DNA of 64,000 nt, from positions 2,383,905 through 2,447,904 of the forward strand of contig NZ_CM000745.1 of the NCBI RefSeq assembly GCF_000161455.1. Direction: 5' to 3'. This document shows, piece by piece, positions 16,709 to 25,438 of this stretch; the stretch's first letter is position 1, and every line of letters begins with the position of its first letter. The notes below the pieces were generated by a model, which saw only the letters and a list, made by a program, of their open reading frames with translations, was not told where the DNA came from and did not search any database. The translations under genes were made by a program, and so were the position numbers. This stretch comes from Bacillus pseudomycoides DSM 12442. Lineage in GTDB: Bacteria; Bacillota; Bacilli; Bacillales; Bacillaceae_G.

Positions 16709-16912
16709 ATGATTTTGAGAACAAATGACAAAAAGGCGCGAAAAACAGTAAGATATGTTGCAGGATTTGTTATACTTTTAATACTAGTATCCTTTATATA
16801 TCAATGGAATAACGGTTTAGAGATTGATACGACTGAGAGAGTTTCTTTTATACTAGTTCTCACTAGTTTCCTTTCTACCTTCTTGCCTGTTAGAAAAAAA
16901 GCTAGTGAATAA
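16709..16912 (+). CDS. Small membrane protein, unknown function
   Basis: The 67-residue protein starts after AAGAAAGAGGGACG. A basic N-terminus (TNDKKARKTVRYV) precedes a transmembrane segment at about residues 16-34; a second hydrophobic segment (about 46-60, FILVLTSFLSTFLPV) ends in a basic tail. Both ends are probably cytoplasmic. It is divergent from the phospholipase C gene and shares its PlcR-box intergenic region. I do not recognise the family; it is presumably a conserved hypothetical of the B. cereus group. Confidence 0.68.
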   Translation: MILRTNDKKARKTVRYVAGFVILLILVSFIYQWNNGLEIDTTERVSFILVLTSFLSTFLPVRKKASE

Positions 16913-17031
16913 TAAAAAAGTTACGTCTGCTACTGTAAATCGTTTGTATTACATATATTCTTTATTGCATTTGATATATTAATTCCTCCTACGATGTTAT
17001 CCTCATCTATTTCGCACAAAACTATGATTGT

Positions 17032-17061
17032 AAAAAAAAAGATTGATCAAAAAGATCAATC
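17032..17061 (-). terminator. Terminator of the degV gene
   Basis: GATTGATC / GATCAATC stem with a 5-nt loop; on the minus strand it runs into nine T residues. It begins three bases after the degV stop codon. Confidence 0.85.
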
Positions 17062-17063
17062 CT

Positions 17064-17924
17064 TTACTCTACTTCATTTAAGAAGAACAATGTTAAAACA
17101 CCTGGTCCTGTATGCGCACCGATTGCTGCTCCAATTGTATTTACAATAAACACATCACAGCCAAATTTTTCAGTAATTAACGCTTTTAATGCATTCGCAG
17201 TTTCTAAATCATCACCATGTGTAATGCCAACTGTTTGACCTTTAAGGTCTTTTCCTCGCTCTTCCATTATATCGACAATTCGGCCTAAAACTTTCTTTCT
17301 ACCTCTAATCTTTTCAAGTGGTACAAGCTTTCCTTCTTCCACATTTAGAATCGGCTTAATATTTAATAAACCACCAATAAATCCAGCTACCTTACTTAAA
17401 CGACCACCTCTAACAAGATACTGCAAATCAGCAACTGTAAAGATATGCTCCATATGTTTTGTTAGAAAAGCAATTCGTTTCAAAATTTCTTCTTTTGATG
17501 CACCTTCTTTAGCCATTTTCGCAGCTTCTAATACAACAAGACCTTGACCAAGTGAAGCGCATTTTGTATCAATAATTTCTAAATCGAAATCTGCATATGT
17601 TTCTTGTACTTCTTCTTTAATCACTACTGAAGATTGATATGTACCAGAAAGTTCAGAAGAGAAAGCTACATATATACAAGGTGTACTTTGCTTTGCATAT
17701 GTAACGAACTTTTCTTGGAATGTTTCTAATGATGGCAGCGATGTCTTAAATACCTCGCCTTCTCTCATCTTTTGTAATAATTGAACCGAATCTAATGTTA
17801 CTCCATCTAAATACTCTGTTTCTGCCTCATCATATACACGGAGTGGAATCAAATCTATATCATAAGCTTGCAGCAATTCTTTTGGTAAATCAGCAGCACT
17901 ATCCGTAATGATTTTAACGCTCAT
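17064..17924 (-). CDS. DegV family fatty-acid-binding protein
   Basis: The 286-residue protein is a full-length DegV domain. It opens with VKIITDSAADLP, the hallmark of the family, and has the SSELSGTYQS fatty-acid-carboxylate loop (about residue 90), DTKCASLGQGLVVLEAA, and LQYLVRGGRLSK (about 165) in the second domain. FakB-type DegV proteins bind free fatty acids and present them to the kinase FakA for phosphorylation and incorporation into phospholipid. Several paralogues exist per Bacillus genome, so the exact lipid preference is unknown. It is monocistronic, with its own terminator, and no fakA-like kinase is next to it. Confidence 0.9.
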   Translation of the reverse strand: MSVKIITDSAADLPKELLQAYDIDLIPLRVYDEAETEYLDGVTLDSVQLLQKMREGEVFKTSLPSLETFQEKFVTYAKQSTPCIYVAFSSELSGTYQSSVVIKEEVQETYADFDLEIIDTKCASLGQGLVVLEAAKMAKEGASKEEILKRIAFLTKHMEHIFTVADLQYLVRGGRLSKVAGFIGGLLNIKPILNVEEGKLVPLEKIRGRKKVLGRIVDIMEERGKDLKGQTVGITHGDDLETANALKALITEKFGCDVFIVNTIGAAIGAHTGPGVLTLFFLNEVE

Positions 17925-18187
17925 TTTTAAACCTCTATTCTATTATAAGTATACTAAAATAAGAACAATTACCTTTAAATTATATACGTAAAACACTTAT
18001 GAAGAAAGAGAAAGTATTATTAAACTATTCTATATTCTATGCGTGGAATGTGGAGAAATTAACTTCATGATCAAATCAATTTCTCAAACGAGTTATATCT
18101 AATTGAACCAAGTACCATTATTTCATTACAAATCATTTTGTTTCCTATACAATAGAAATATCAGAATTTTTCAAGGAGTGTATTTTT

Positions 18188-18619
18188 ATGAAAATAAAAT
18201 TTGCTTCACCAGAGGATTTAGAATGGATTAACAGTCAGTATAAATCAGTTGGATTTGTGCCAAGTGATTTAAAAAAAGATAAAGTGGCAATTGTGACATA
18301 CAACGGAGAATATGTTGGACTTGGACGTTTAGTTAAAATTGATCAAAGCACGTTAGAAATGGGCGGTATTTATATACTTCCTAAATTCAGGGGCTATAAA
18401 TTAGCAGGCGATCTCCTTTCTTTCTTAGTAGACGAAGCAAAGCAATCCAATGTACCTAATATTTATTGCATTCCTTTTGAAGAACTGGCAGCTTTTTATA
18501 AAAAATATGGTTTTAAAGAAATTAATACTGATCAAGAGGGTGTTCATCCTACTGTATTAAATAAATACAATTGGTGTTTACGGGAATATGATAAAAATGT
18601 TTTGTTGTTTAAATTATAA
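18188..18619 (+). CDS. GNAT family N-acetyltransferase
   Basis: The 143-residue protein has a GNAT core: GEYVGLGRLVKI (beta strands 2-3), MGGIYILPKFRGYKLAGDLL (motif A; the acetyl-CoA loop reads R-G-Y-K-L-A in place of the usual R/Q-x-x-G-x-G/A), and AAFYKKYGFKEI (motif B). A good AAGGAG site precedes the ATG. The substrate cannot be inferred; the protein is monocistronic and followed by a strong hairpin shared with the convergent YxeA-like gene. Confidence 0.82.
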   Translation: MKIKFASPEDLEWINSQYKSVGFVPSDLKKDKVAIVTYNGEYVGLGRLVKIDQSTLEMGGIYILPKFRGYKLAGDLLSFLVDEAKQSNVPNIYCIPFEELAAFYKKYGFKEINTDQEGVHPTVLNKYNWCLREYDKNVLLFKL

Positions 18620-18670
18620 GCACTTTTAAATTCAAACTTCATTTCATACCATTATTTTCTTCTTCAAACA

Positions 18671-18706
18671 AAAAGGCAGCATGTACAATTATACATGCTG
18701 CCTTTT
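18671..18706. terminator. Bidirectional terminator between convergent genes
   Basis: GGCAGCATGTA / TACATGCTGCC (18675-18685, 18692-18702), with A and T tracts on the two sides, lies between the GNAT gene and the convergent YxeA-like gene. Confidence 0.85.
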
Positions 18707-18729
18707 CATCTATGAACAATCCTTATATA

Positions 18730-19128
18730 TTAGTTTTTATCCATCTGCTTTAGTGCTTTTTTAGGAATTTCATTTTGTTGGACTTCTTCATATGTTGAAA
18801 TCCCTTTATATCCCTCACTATTTGGTTCATCAAATACATACACACGTAAAAAAGCATTTAGCTTTAAATTTTTATTAGCATCGAACTTAATACTCGTCTT
18901 ATTTCCATCTTTATCATATGCAATTACGTTATACTCGTAACGCTTCCAAGTAGGATCATCTTTATCTACCTGATATTCTTTTCCGTTCTCCGTAATATGA
19001 ACATACATTTTATCTTTGCCCAATTTTTGCTTCATTTCAGCTAAATCCCAATCAAAGCTTACAAAAGCAGTCATTAAAAGACCTAATAATACGAGAAAAG
19101 CAATCAAAGTTATTAACAGTTTCTTCAT
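18730..19128 (-). CDS. YxeA family (DUF1093) protein
   Basis: The 132-residue protein has an N-terminal signal or anchor segment (MKKLLITLIAFLVLLGLLM, residues 1-24) and a small beta-rich domain with the YxeA hallmarks: KMYVHITENGKEYQVD, YEYNVIAYDKDGNKTSI and LRVYVF. The family adopts an OB-like fold and is often found next to peptide ABC transporters or secreted peptides; its role is not established. Here it is monocistronic. A GAGGTTGAAAAC site precedes the ATG. Confidence 0.8.
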   Translation of the reverse strand: MKKLLITLIAFLVLLGLLMTAFVSFDWDLAEMKQKLGKDKMYVHITENGKEYQVDKDDPTWKRYEYNVIAYDKDGNKTSIKFDANKNLKLNAFLRVYVFDEPNSEGYKGISTYEEVQQNEIPKKALKQMDKN

Positions 19129-19325
19129 GTTTTCAACCTCTTGTTTTAATAGTATGTGACACCTCGTATACTATCAGAAACCTTATGATCTATTTATCTA
19201 TTTTCCTTACAAAAACCTTACACTTTTGTAATAAATTCGAACCAATTTTGAATTAGCAAGGATTTCCTTTCCCTTCACTGAATAGCACTTCTCCTACCCG
19301 AACTTTTGGATGCGAATATTATAAT

Positions 19326-19340
19326 TGAGAATGATAATAA
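19326..19340. promoter_or_regulatory. Candidate Fur box
   Basis: TGAGAATGATAATAA matches the 7-1-7 Fur box TGATAATNATTATCA at 11 of 14 informative positions, including both inner half-sites. It lies 80 bp upstream of the gene at 19421. By eye this could also be a Zur- or PerR-like site or chance in AT-rich DNA. Confidence 0.4.
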
Positions 19341-19420
19341 GGAAACAATTTCATCTTTCCACTAAAAAACGTTATAATAAACTGTAGCCTCTACGATTAC
19401 GTTATAAAGGAGATTAAAAA

Positions 19421-19741
19421 ATGGCTAAAATTAAAGTGTATCAAGTAAAAGAAGAAAATATGGATGCAGTAAAAAACATCATTGATGTTGAAGAACAAAA
19501 CCCATCTACTGCAGATTTACAAAATCTATACACATGTGTATTAGATACAGAGGATATGGCATTGCCTGAATCATATATCGAAGAAGATATTTTAATCGAT
19601 TCTATTGAAGTAATGGTAAATGTGTCTCAAAATAAATTAAGAGACCTAGGCACATACGATGTAATTGAAGTACAAAACAAAGGTAAAAAAACACAGATTT
19701 TATTATTAGCAGACGAAGAATATGAAGTAATCGAAGGTTAA
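19421..19741 (+). CDS. Conserved hypothetical acidic protein
   Basis: The 106-residue cytosolic protein begins MAKIKVYQVKEENMDAVKNI after an AAAGGAGA site. It is strongly acidic (many Glu/Asp), with no cysteine cluster beyond a single Cys near residue 40, no signal peptide and no membrane segment. Alternating hydrophobic residues (LIDSIEVMVNVSQ, TQILLLADEEYEVI) suggest a small alpha/beta fold. I do not recognise a functional family; the codon use is typical of highly expressed B. cereus genes. It has a possible Fur box upstream and a strong bidirectional terminator downstream, so it is a single-gene unit. Confidence 0.8.
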   Translation: MAKIKVYQVKEENMDAVKNIIDVEEQNPSTADLQNLYTCVLDTEDMALPESYIEEDILIDSIEVMVNVSQNKLRDLGTYDVIEVQNKGKKTQILLLADEEYEVIEG

Positions 19742-19758
19742 TTTGTAAAGTTACATAC

Positions 19759-19796
19759 AAAAAAGCTCCTTTCTATTTGAGAAAGGAGCTTTTTTC
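19759..19796. terminator. Bidirectional terminator
   Basis: AAAAAGCTCCTTTC and GAAAGGAGCTTTTT form a 14-bp stem with a short loop between the hypothetical gene ending at 19741 and the convergent MFS gene ending at 19799. Confidence 0.9.
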
Positions 19797-19798
19797 TT

Positions 19799-21334
19799 CT
19801 ATGCTTTTGATGTTTCAGCCTTTATCTTACCTTGTTCTTTCTTGTATACCATTCGTTCATTCCCCATAAAGAAAATAAACACGAATGCTAAACCTGCTGG
19901 AACTAACGCCCACATAAAAGTATGAACGATAGAACTTGAAAGGGCTTCAATAATTTTATCTAATATTTGTGGCGGAATTTGAGATCTTGCGCCTTCTGAA
20001 AGAATTGCTCTTGAATCCCCTAGAGCGTTGCTATTTATTCCGCCATCCATTCCTTTAAATGCTTCTTCTAATTGATCTTGAAAACCTGTTCTTTGAATCA
20101 TACCAAATATTGTAATCCCAAGTGTCATTCCTAATGAGCGGATAAAGTTACTCGTTGAAGTTGCTGATCCGCGCTGGTTCATACCAAAGCCATGGATTGC
20201 AGCCATACTTAATACTGAGAATGAAAACCCTACACCAAAACCGATAATAATCATATAAAGGGTTAGCCATACACGACTTGTTTCTGGTGTTAATGTACTT
20301 AATAAGAACAATCCACCAAGCATAATTACAGCAGAAATAATCATGATATTGCGGTAACTTAACTTTGATGTTAAAAATCCGCCTAACTGTGCTGTAACGA
20401 CTGATCCTAACATCATTGGCAATAGTAATAAGCCAGAATTCGTTGCCGATCCGCCATATACACCTTGAATGAACAAAGGAATATATACAGTTGCTGACAT
20501 AAAAGCAGCCCCGTAAAATAAAGCGATAATTGTACTCATCCCGAATAAGCGCTGTTTAAACATTTCAAACGATATGATAGGTTCTACCACTTTTCTTTCA
20601 ATAAAAATAAACATAATAATTAAAATAGCAAATGCCGCAAATAAACTTAAAATAAAAGTAGAGTCCCAATCATACTTCTGTCCACCAAGTTCTAATGCGA
20701 ACATTAAACAAACAACTGCACCGACTAGTGTAATTGCACCAAACCAATCAATCTTTTGTTTTTGATGAACGCGCGATTCTTTATAAAAGAATACAATAAA
20801 AATAAGTGATAGAATACCAAGCGGTAAGTTAATATAAAACACCCAGTGCCAGCTAATGTAGTCTGTAATATATGCGCCAAGTAAAGGACCGAAAATACTA
20901 GATAATCCAAAGACCGCACCAAATAATCCCCCCATTTTCCCGCGCTTTTCGGGCGGAAAAATATCAAAAACAATAGTAAAGGCAATTGGAACAAGTGCCC
21001 CGCCACCAATACCTTGGATCGCACGATAAATACCTAACTGCGTAATATTTTCTGCGGTACCACAAAGTGCCGAACCAATCATAAAGACAATTAAGCCGAA
21101 AATAAAGAATCTTTTTCTACCATACATATCTGATAGTTTTCCGAAAATCGGCATTCCTGCCATTTCTGCTACCATATACGCCGATACAACCCAAACAAAG
21201 TTTTCTAATCCGCCTAAATCGCCAACAATTGTTCCCATCGCTGTAACAACAATGGTATTATCCATTGATGCCATTAAAATCCCTAGCAATAAACCAGCAA
21301 CTACAAAGCTAAGTTTACTATTCTTTGCAACCAT
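19799..21334 (-). CDS. MFS drug exporter, DHA2 (14-TMS, EmrB/QacA type)
   Basis: The 511-residue protein has 14 hydrophobic segments and the DHA2 landmarks: LDNTIV-type motif D1 (MASMDNTIVVTAMGTI, near residue 22), motif A (GKLSDMYGRKRFF, about 61-73), motif B (RAIQGIGGGALVP, about 100) and motif C (GAVFGLSSIFGPLLGAYI, about 140). It is a proton-driven multidrug efflux pump by family. The gene starts 24 nt after the second bactofilin gene on the same strand, so it is probably the last gene of the yhbD-bacE-bacF transcription unit, an unusual partner for bactofilins. Confidence 0.9.
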   Translation of the reverse strand: MVAKNSKLSFVVAGLLLGILMASMDNTIVVTAMGTIVGDLGGLENFVWVVSAYMVAEMAGMPIFGKLSDMYGRKRFFIFGLIVFMIGSALCGTAENITQLGIYRAIQGIGGGALVPIAFTIVFDIFPPEKRGKMGGLFGAVFGLSSIFGPLLGAYITDYISWHWVFYINLPLGILSLIFIVFFYKESRVHQKQKIDWFGAITLVGAVVCLMFALELGGQKYDWDSTFILSLFAAFAILIIMFIFIERKVVEPIISFEMFKQRLFGMSTIIALFYGAAFMSATVYIPLFIQGVYGGSATNSGLLLLPMMLGSVVTAQLGGFLTSKLSYRNIMIISAVIMLGGLFLLSTLTPETSRVWLTLYMIIIGFGVGFSFSVLSMAAIHGFGMNQRGSATSTSNFIRSLGMTLGITIFGMIQRTGFQDQLEEAFKGMDGGINSNALGDSRAILSEGARSQIPPQILDKIIEALSSSIVHTFMWALVPAGLAFVFIFFMGNERMVYKKEQGKIKAETSKA

Positions 21335-21357
21335 ATATCTTGCTCTCCCTCTTACAA

Positions 21358-22065
21358 CTATATTTGTTTATGTTCTTTTACAACTGATTTGCCTTTTTGA
21401 TTAAAGCTAGTATGATATTCAACAACACTTATTTCACAGCCAGGGCCAATTGTAACATTGTTTCCCCTCACTACTTCAGCTATTGTATGCTCTAAATAAA
21501 TGTCATCACCTTCAATAATTGATGTTTGAAGATTACCAGTATGGCTTGTAAAAGGAATAAATCTAGCTTTTTTTCGTACTGTAATCTTTTTCCCACCAAT
21601 TTCTCTTACTTTACTTCCTTCATAACGCAAGATAATGTTAATATTTTCAGCATTTAAAAGCCCTTCACTTTCAAGACCACCCGTTAATAAAAATTCTTCA
21701 ACTTCAATATCTTCTTTTACAGTCAGCCCTCCTTTAATGTCCACAAAGTTTCCGGATAACTTTCCATTCACTTCGAACATTCCTCGAATTTTTATTTTGT
21801 TAATGTGACAATCATTCTGCACTTGTGTATTACCATATACTTTCACATACTCAGCATGCAAACCACCTTGTACTTCACTATCTCCATACACAATATATGA
21901 ATTTGTCGTCATATCACCACGAACACCGCTCGTTCCATATGCTTTAAATTCATTGCAGTTCACATCATTTGAAATTGTTCCTTCTCCTCGAATTTTCACT
22001 TTATTATAGATTCCACCTGATGAACTACCAGAACCATTCAATGTAAGACTATTTCGCTTTTCCAT
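21358..22065 (-). CDS. bacF: Bactofilin-like protein (BacF/YhbF homologue)
   Basis: The 235-residue protein is built from short right-handed beta-helix turns with regularly spaced glycines and hydrophobic pairs (KVKIRGEGTI, YGDSEVQGG, KIKIRGMFEVNG, EFLLTGGLESEG), the pattern of the bactofilin/polymer-forming cytoskeletal fold, followed by a conserved end (VVRGNNVTIGPGCEIS). It is about 30-40% identical by eye to the upstream paralogue, so the two arose by duplication. The B. subtilis pair YhbE/YhbF (BacE/BacF) is needed for normal motility. It lies 25 bp downstream of bacE and upstream of an MFS exporter. Confidence 0.82.
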   Translation of the reverse strand: MEKRNSLTLNGSGSSSGGIYNKVKIRGEGTISNDVNCNEFKAYGTSGVRGDMTTNSYIVYGDSEVQGGLHAEYVKVYGNTQVQNDCHINKIKIRGMFEVNGKLSGNFVDIKGGLTVKEDIEVEEFLLTGGLESEGLLNAENINIILRYEGSKVREIGGKKITVRKKARFIPFTSHTGNLQTSIIEGDDIYLEHTIAEVVRGNNVTIGPGCEISVVEYHTSFNQKGKSVVKEHKQI

Positions 22066-22090
22066 TTACATTCCTCTCTCTATAAAAAAA

Positions 22091-22801
22091 TTAAACTTGC
22101 TGAATTTCTTTTACTTTTGCATTTTTATCGACATGAAGAACTCCCGTATATTCTATAAGTCCAATCTCACAATTCGGCCCCACTGTAACATTGTTACCTC
22201 TTACAGTTTTAATTTGCACGTAATCAATATCAATATTGTCACCTTCTAACAATTCAGCTTCTAAATGTGATCCAAACACCGTTTTAAAAAGCCCACTAAA
22301 TGCTGTTGGTCTGTGTCTTACTTTAATTGTTTGACCACCTATTTCTTTTACTCTACATGTACCATGAATATCGATGTCAATTTCATCTGCGCTTAGTAAG
22401 CCACCAATTGTGAATTGCCCTTCTGACGAAAAGATATCTACTTCACAATTACCGTCAATAGTCGCTTGCCCACGGATTTTAAGCTCTTCTCCTGTCAAAG
22501 TACCACCAATTGTTCCTTTTCCAGCAATCTTTAAATTGTTAGCCTTTACATCTTTTGTAATCGTTGCTTTTCCATCAATTCGCATATTTTCAGTGCTTAC
22601 TGTACCGTCAACTTTACCGGATCCACTAATTTTTGTGTTCTCGCTTTTTAAATCACCATTTACACTACCTGACCCATTACATTCAAATTCATCACAGTCA
22701 ATATTTCCATTAACAGTTCCTTTTCCATTTAACTGTACTTTATGGAACTCTCCACCATTTGAAGAACCATAGCCATTTATAATTAATTTTTCTGTATGCA
22801 T
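22091..22801 (-). CDS. bacE: Bactofilin-like protein (BacE/YhbE homologue)
   Basis: The 236-residue protein consists of repeated turns of the type GKGTVNGNIDCDEF, GSGSVNGDLKSEN, GSGKVDGTVSTEN, GKATITKDVKANN, GKGTIGGTLTGEE, one turn per roughly 17 residues between residues 10 and 120, which is diagnostic for a bactofilin beta-helix. The C-terminal half ends in the same VRGNNVTVGPNCEIGLIEY block as its neighbour. It polymerises into cytoskeletal filaments by family. It starts 14 nt after yhbD with GGAGGAG as ribosome binding site, so the three genes form one operon. Confidence 0.84.
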   Translation of the reverse strand: MHTEKLIINGYGSSNGGEFHKVQLNGKGTVNGNIDCDEFECNGSGSVNGDLKSENTKISGSGKVDGTVSTENMRIDGKATITKDVKANNLKIAGKGTIGGTLTGEELKIRGQATIDGNCEVDIFSSEGQFTIGGLLSADEIDIDIHGTCRVKEIGGQTIKVRHRPTAFSGLFKTVFGSHLEAELLEGDNIDIDYVQIKTVRGNNVTVGPNCEIGLIEYTGVLHVDKNAKVKEIQQV

Positions 22802-22814
22802 TATTTCTCCTCCA

Positions 22815-23438
22815 CTACAATAGTTTTGATTTTAATGCTTCTGTATATTGCATGATTGTTAAACGTACGACTATCTTCGTACCTTTTTCAAAAAATAGAT
22901 CTTCCACATTTGAAACTAAGAAACATGTAGCAATACCTAGTTTTCGAACCACAACTAATTCACTATTCTTTTGTTTCATGATTTCATAGTGCTCATGCAG
23001 CACTTGCAGTATCATCTTACCTTCTTCTAAACTAATTTCTCCAGATTGCAGTAATTCTTCTAAAATGTATACATAGAGAATATCAACAAATTGAAATTCT
23101 ACCGGTTTATTCGTTTGTTCTATAAAAAACTGCACAACCGGTTCGGAGGCAATACCCTTTCGTATCATGTCTTCTTTCGTTAAAGAAACCTCTGTTACAC
23201 TTGGTGAAAACATATTCGCTAATTCATCTAGAGACAAATCCTCTTTCATTGTTTGAATTTTATCAATACGTTCTAATATCTTTTCTTTCGGAAAAAATGT
23301 TTCTTGCCCTGTAAAAGTTGATTTTCTTACAAACCAATCTTCTGGTATTAAATTCTTTCTTTTCCACCTATATAGCTGTCCGTATGAAATACCAGTCAGT
23401 TCTAATAAATCCTTTTTTGAAATTAAATCCGTACTCAA
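22815..23438 (-). CDS. yhbD: YhbD family (DUF4004) MerR-like HTH protein
   Basis: The preferred start is a TTG at 23438 giving 207 residues (MSTDLISKKDLLELTGISYG); AAGGAG lies 10 nt upstream, whereas the first in-frame initiation codon at 23465 lies ahead of that site. The N-terminal 60 residues are a MerR-type winged helix (LLELTGISYGQLYRWKRKNL). The rest (about 70-205) is the DUF4004 domain, largely helical. It is the first gene of the bactofilin operon, as in B. subtilis yhbD-yhbE-yhbF, and may regulate that operon, which is inference. Confidence 0.85.
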   Translation of the reverse strand: MSTDLISKKDLLELTGISYGQLYRWKRKNLIPEDWFVRKSTFTGQETFFPKEKILERIDKIQTMKEDLSLDELANMFSPSVTEVSLTKEDMIRKGIASEPVVQFFIEQTNKPVEFQFVDILYVYILEELLQSGEISLEEGKMILQVLHEHYEIMKQKNSELVVVRKLGIATCFLVSNVEDLFFEKGTKIVVRLTIMQYTEALKSKLL

Positions 23439-23550
23439 CTGTATAACACTCCTTCCTGATAACAATGTAACATAACACTGTTACACTGTAAATGGGTGTT
23501 TATAAAAAATGTGCGAAACAATGTTCAAAATCAAAATGTACTTCCATACA

Positions 23551-23586
23551 AAAAGGCCCTTTTGATTTTTCAAAAGAACCTTTATT
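23551..23586 (-). terminator. Terminator of the SgrR-family gene
   Basis: On the minus strand: AAAGG.. CTTTTGA / TCAAAAG..CCTTTTT, a long stem with a 2-nt internal mismatch and five T residues, 14 bp after the stop codon. Confidence 0.7.
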
Positions 23587-23599
23587 AAATGCTTATATA

Positions 23600-25336
23600 T
23601 TAAGGTTTAAACCATATATTATAAAAATCAATCCAACCTTGAGCGTTGATGATTATATTTTGTACTTTTTCATGTGTACGTATGTGTTGTTTATTACGAT
23701 ATAAAGGAACAATATGAATATTACGTAACAATGTATCCTCTATATCGCGTAACAGTGTAATTCGCTTTTCAAAATTAGGTTCAATAAAATATGAATGTAA
23801 TTGCTCATTAAAATCCAGAGAGCTATGCTGATAAATAAAACTATTTTTTGAAAGAAACATATACAGAAAACTGCTTTCTGTTTGCTCGCTAATGGTAGCA
23901 CTATCATGAATGATATCTGCTTGCTTTATCATTTGAACCTGTAATAATTCCTGTGTATCAAGAAAAGCTATTTCAATTACAATTCCATATTTGGCACATT
24001 CTTTTTGAATCCAATATGAATCTTCTACATGATCTTGTCCTTTAAATGTGTATAAATTTAATATTTCATTATTATACTTACTATTTTGAACCAAGATTTG
24101 AATATCCTCTTTTATTCTTGGCATAAAAAAATTCGTCAATAATAATTCCCCTGCTACCTCGCCACGCTCTCCCTCTAACTCACCTATTATTTTGCTGCTA
24201 TGAATAATTTTATACAACGCTTTGCGAAATGTAATATCTTGCATAGGTCCTTGTTTCTCAGTGTTTAACGTTATATATGTTACATTGGATTCCAGTATAG
24301 AAAGTTCCTTATGATACTTTTCTAATTCTTTATGTTGCGCCTTTACGAAAACATCATATGTATCAATACTTTGTGGCACATTCCATAATTCAATCCGATC
24401 GAGAAAGGGTCGTTCACGAAAATACAAATCATGAGCTTCTAATACAAAAATAGACTCATTATTTTCACACAGTTTAAACGGTCCTGTTCCAATTAATTTG
24501 TCTTCCTCATCTTCCATTACAATAGAACACTGTTCTGAGCTTAAAGCATGTAATAACAATTGATTTTCCGTATGCAAGTGCATTTCTACAATATATTCAT
24601 TTACAATACGAACACTTTCAACATGTTGAAGCATCCATGAATACGGATTATCCTCTTTATTCATAAACCTACCAAATGTATATACAACATCATGAGCTGT
24701 AAATCGTTTTCCATTATGAAATCGAACCCCCTTTCGTAAATAAAAAGTCCATAGTTTTAGATTGTCATTATATTCCCAATGAAAAGCGAGTCTCGGCTCT
24801 ATTGTATTTGTGCTCTCATTAACATAAATAAGCGTGTCATATAGATGTTTTACCATATGACACTCCGAACGCATTGTAGCATATACAGGATCTAAAGAAA
24901 TTTTCAGGTTCATTTCAACTTGTAAACGCAGTACATCTTGTCTTCCTCGAGAAGTCATTTCAATTTGATAACCAAATATCGAATCTATCCAAGCTTGGAA
25001 TTGTTTTTCTAATATGGGGAAATATGAGCTATATTGCTCAACAAATGCTTTTCCACCCTTTACATCCCCTTGTTTCGTTATTTCTTTCCCCTGTTCTAAA
25101 ATTAAAGAAATAGGATTTTTTTGAAACGATAACTTTGATCGATTCCCTCTTCCGCGTCCTGGAAACCAACAAATCCACGCTAACTCTTCTAATTTTTTTA
25201 TAATAAATTTACTATTACGATCCGTACAAAACAATGTTTCCGATATATTTTGTAATGATATTTCTATTTTTTCTTCCTCTGTTCTCCCTTTTCCATACTG
25301 GACCCACAGCTGTATGTACTGCTCCAAAATAACCAT
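23600..25336 (-). CDS. SgrR family transcriptional regulator (HTH plus solute-binding domain)
   Basis: The start at 25336 (MVILEQYIQLWVQYG) follows GGGGGAAAAGT and gives 578 residues. Residues 1-110 form the SgrR N-terminal DNA-binding module (ISLQNISETLFCTDRNS, then IIKKLEELAWICWFPGRGRG). Residues about 150-578 are an oligopeptide-type SBP_bac_5 domain, recognised by TFYLRKGVRFHNGKRFTAHD and DVVYTFGRF. Unlike true binding proteins it has no signal peptide, so it senses a cytosolic ligand. It is divergently transcribed from an MFS transporter, the common arrangement in which the regulator controls the exporter; the ligand is unknown. Confidence 0.85.
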   Translation of the reverse strand: MVILEQYIQLWVQYGKGRTEEEKIEISLQNISETLFCTDRNSKFIIKKLEELAWICWFPGRGRGNRSKLSFQKNPISLILEQGKEITKQGDVKGGKAFVEQYSSYFPILEKQFQAWIDSIFGYQIEMTSRGRQDVLRLQVEMNLKISLDPVYATMRSECHMVKHLYDTLIYVNESTNTIEPRLAFHWEYNDNLKLWTFYLRKGVRFHNGKRFTAHDVVYTFGRFMNKEDNPYSWMLQHVESVRIVNEYIVEMHLHTENQLLLHALSSEQCSIVMEDEEDKLIGTGPFKLCENNESIFVLEAHDLYFRERPFLDRIELWNVPQSIDTYDVFVKAQHKELEKYHKELSILESNVTYITLNTEKQGPMQDITFRKALYKIIHSSKIIGELEGERGEVAGELLLTNFFMPRIKEDIQILVQNSKYNNEILNLYTFKGQDHVEDSYWIQKECAKYGIVIEIAFLDTQELLQVQMIKQADIIHDSATISEQTESSFLYMFLSKNSFIYQHSSLDFNEQLHSYFIEPNFEKRITLLRDIEDTLLRNIHIVPLYRNKQHIRTHEKVQNIIINAQGWIDFYNIWFKP

Positions 25337-25438
25337 ACTTTTCCCCCTAAAAGATGAAAAATCTCCTTCTTTCATTCTACCCTTTTTCATTTCTTGCTTC
25401 TATCTTAAGATTTCTATATAGAAAGGGGGAAATGAAGA

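Noticed and set aside
22374..22772. Long plus-strand frame of 132 codons opposite the bactofilin gene
   Set aside because: Proline/serine-rich mirror of the repetitive glycine-rich beta-helix codons of bacE, without a ribosome binding site; antisense shadow.
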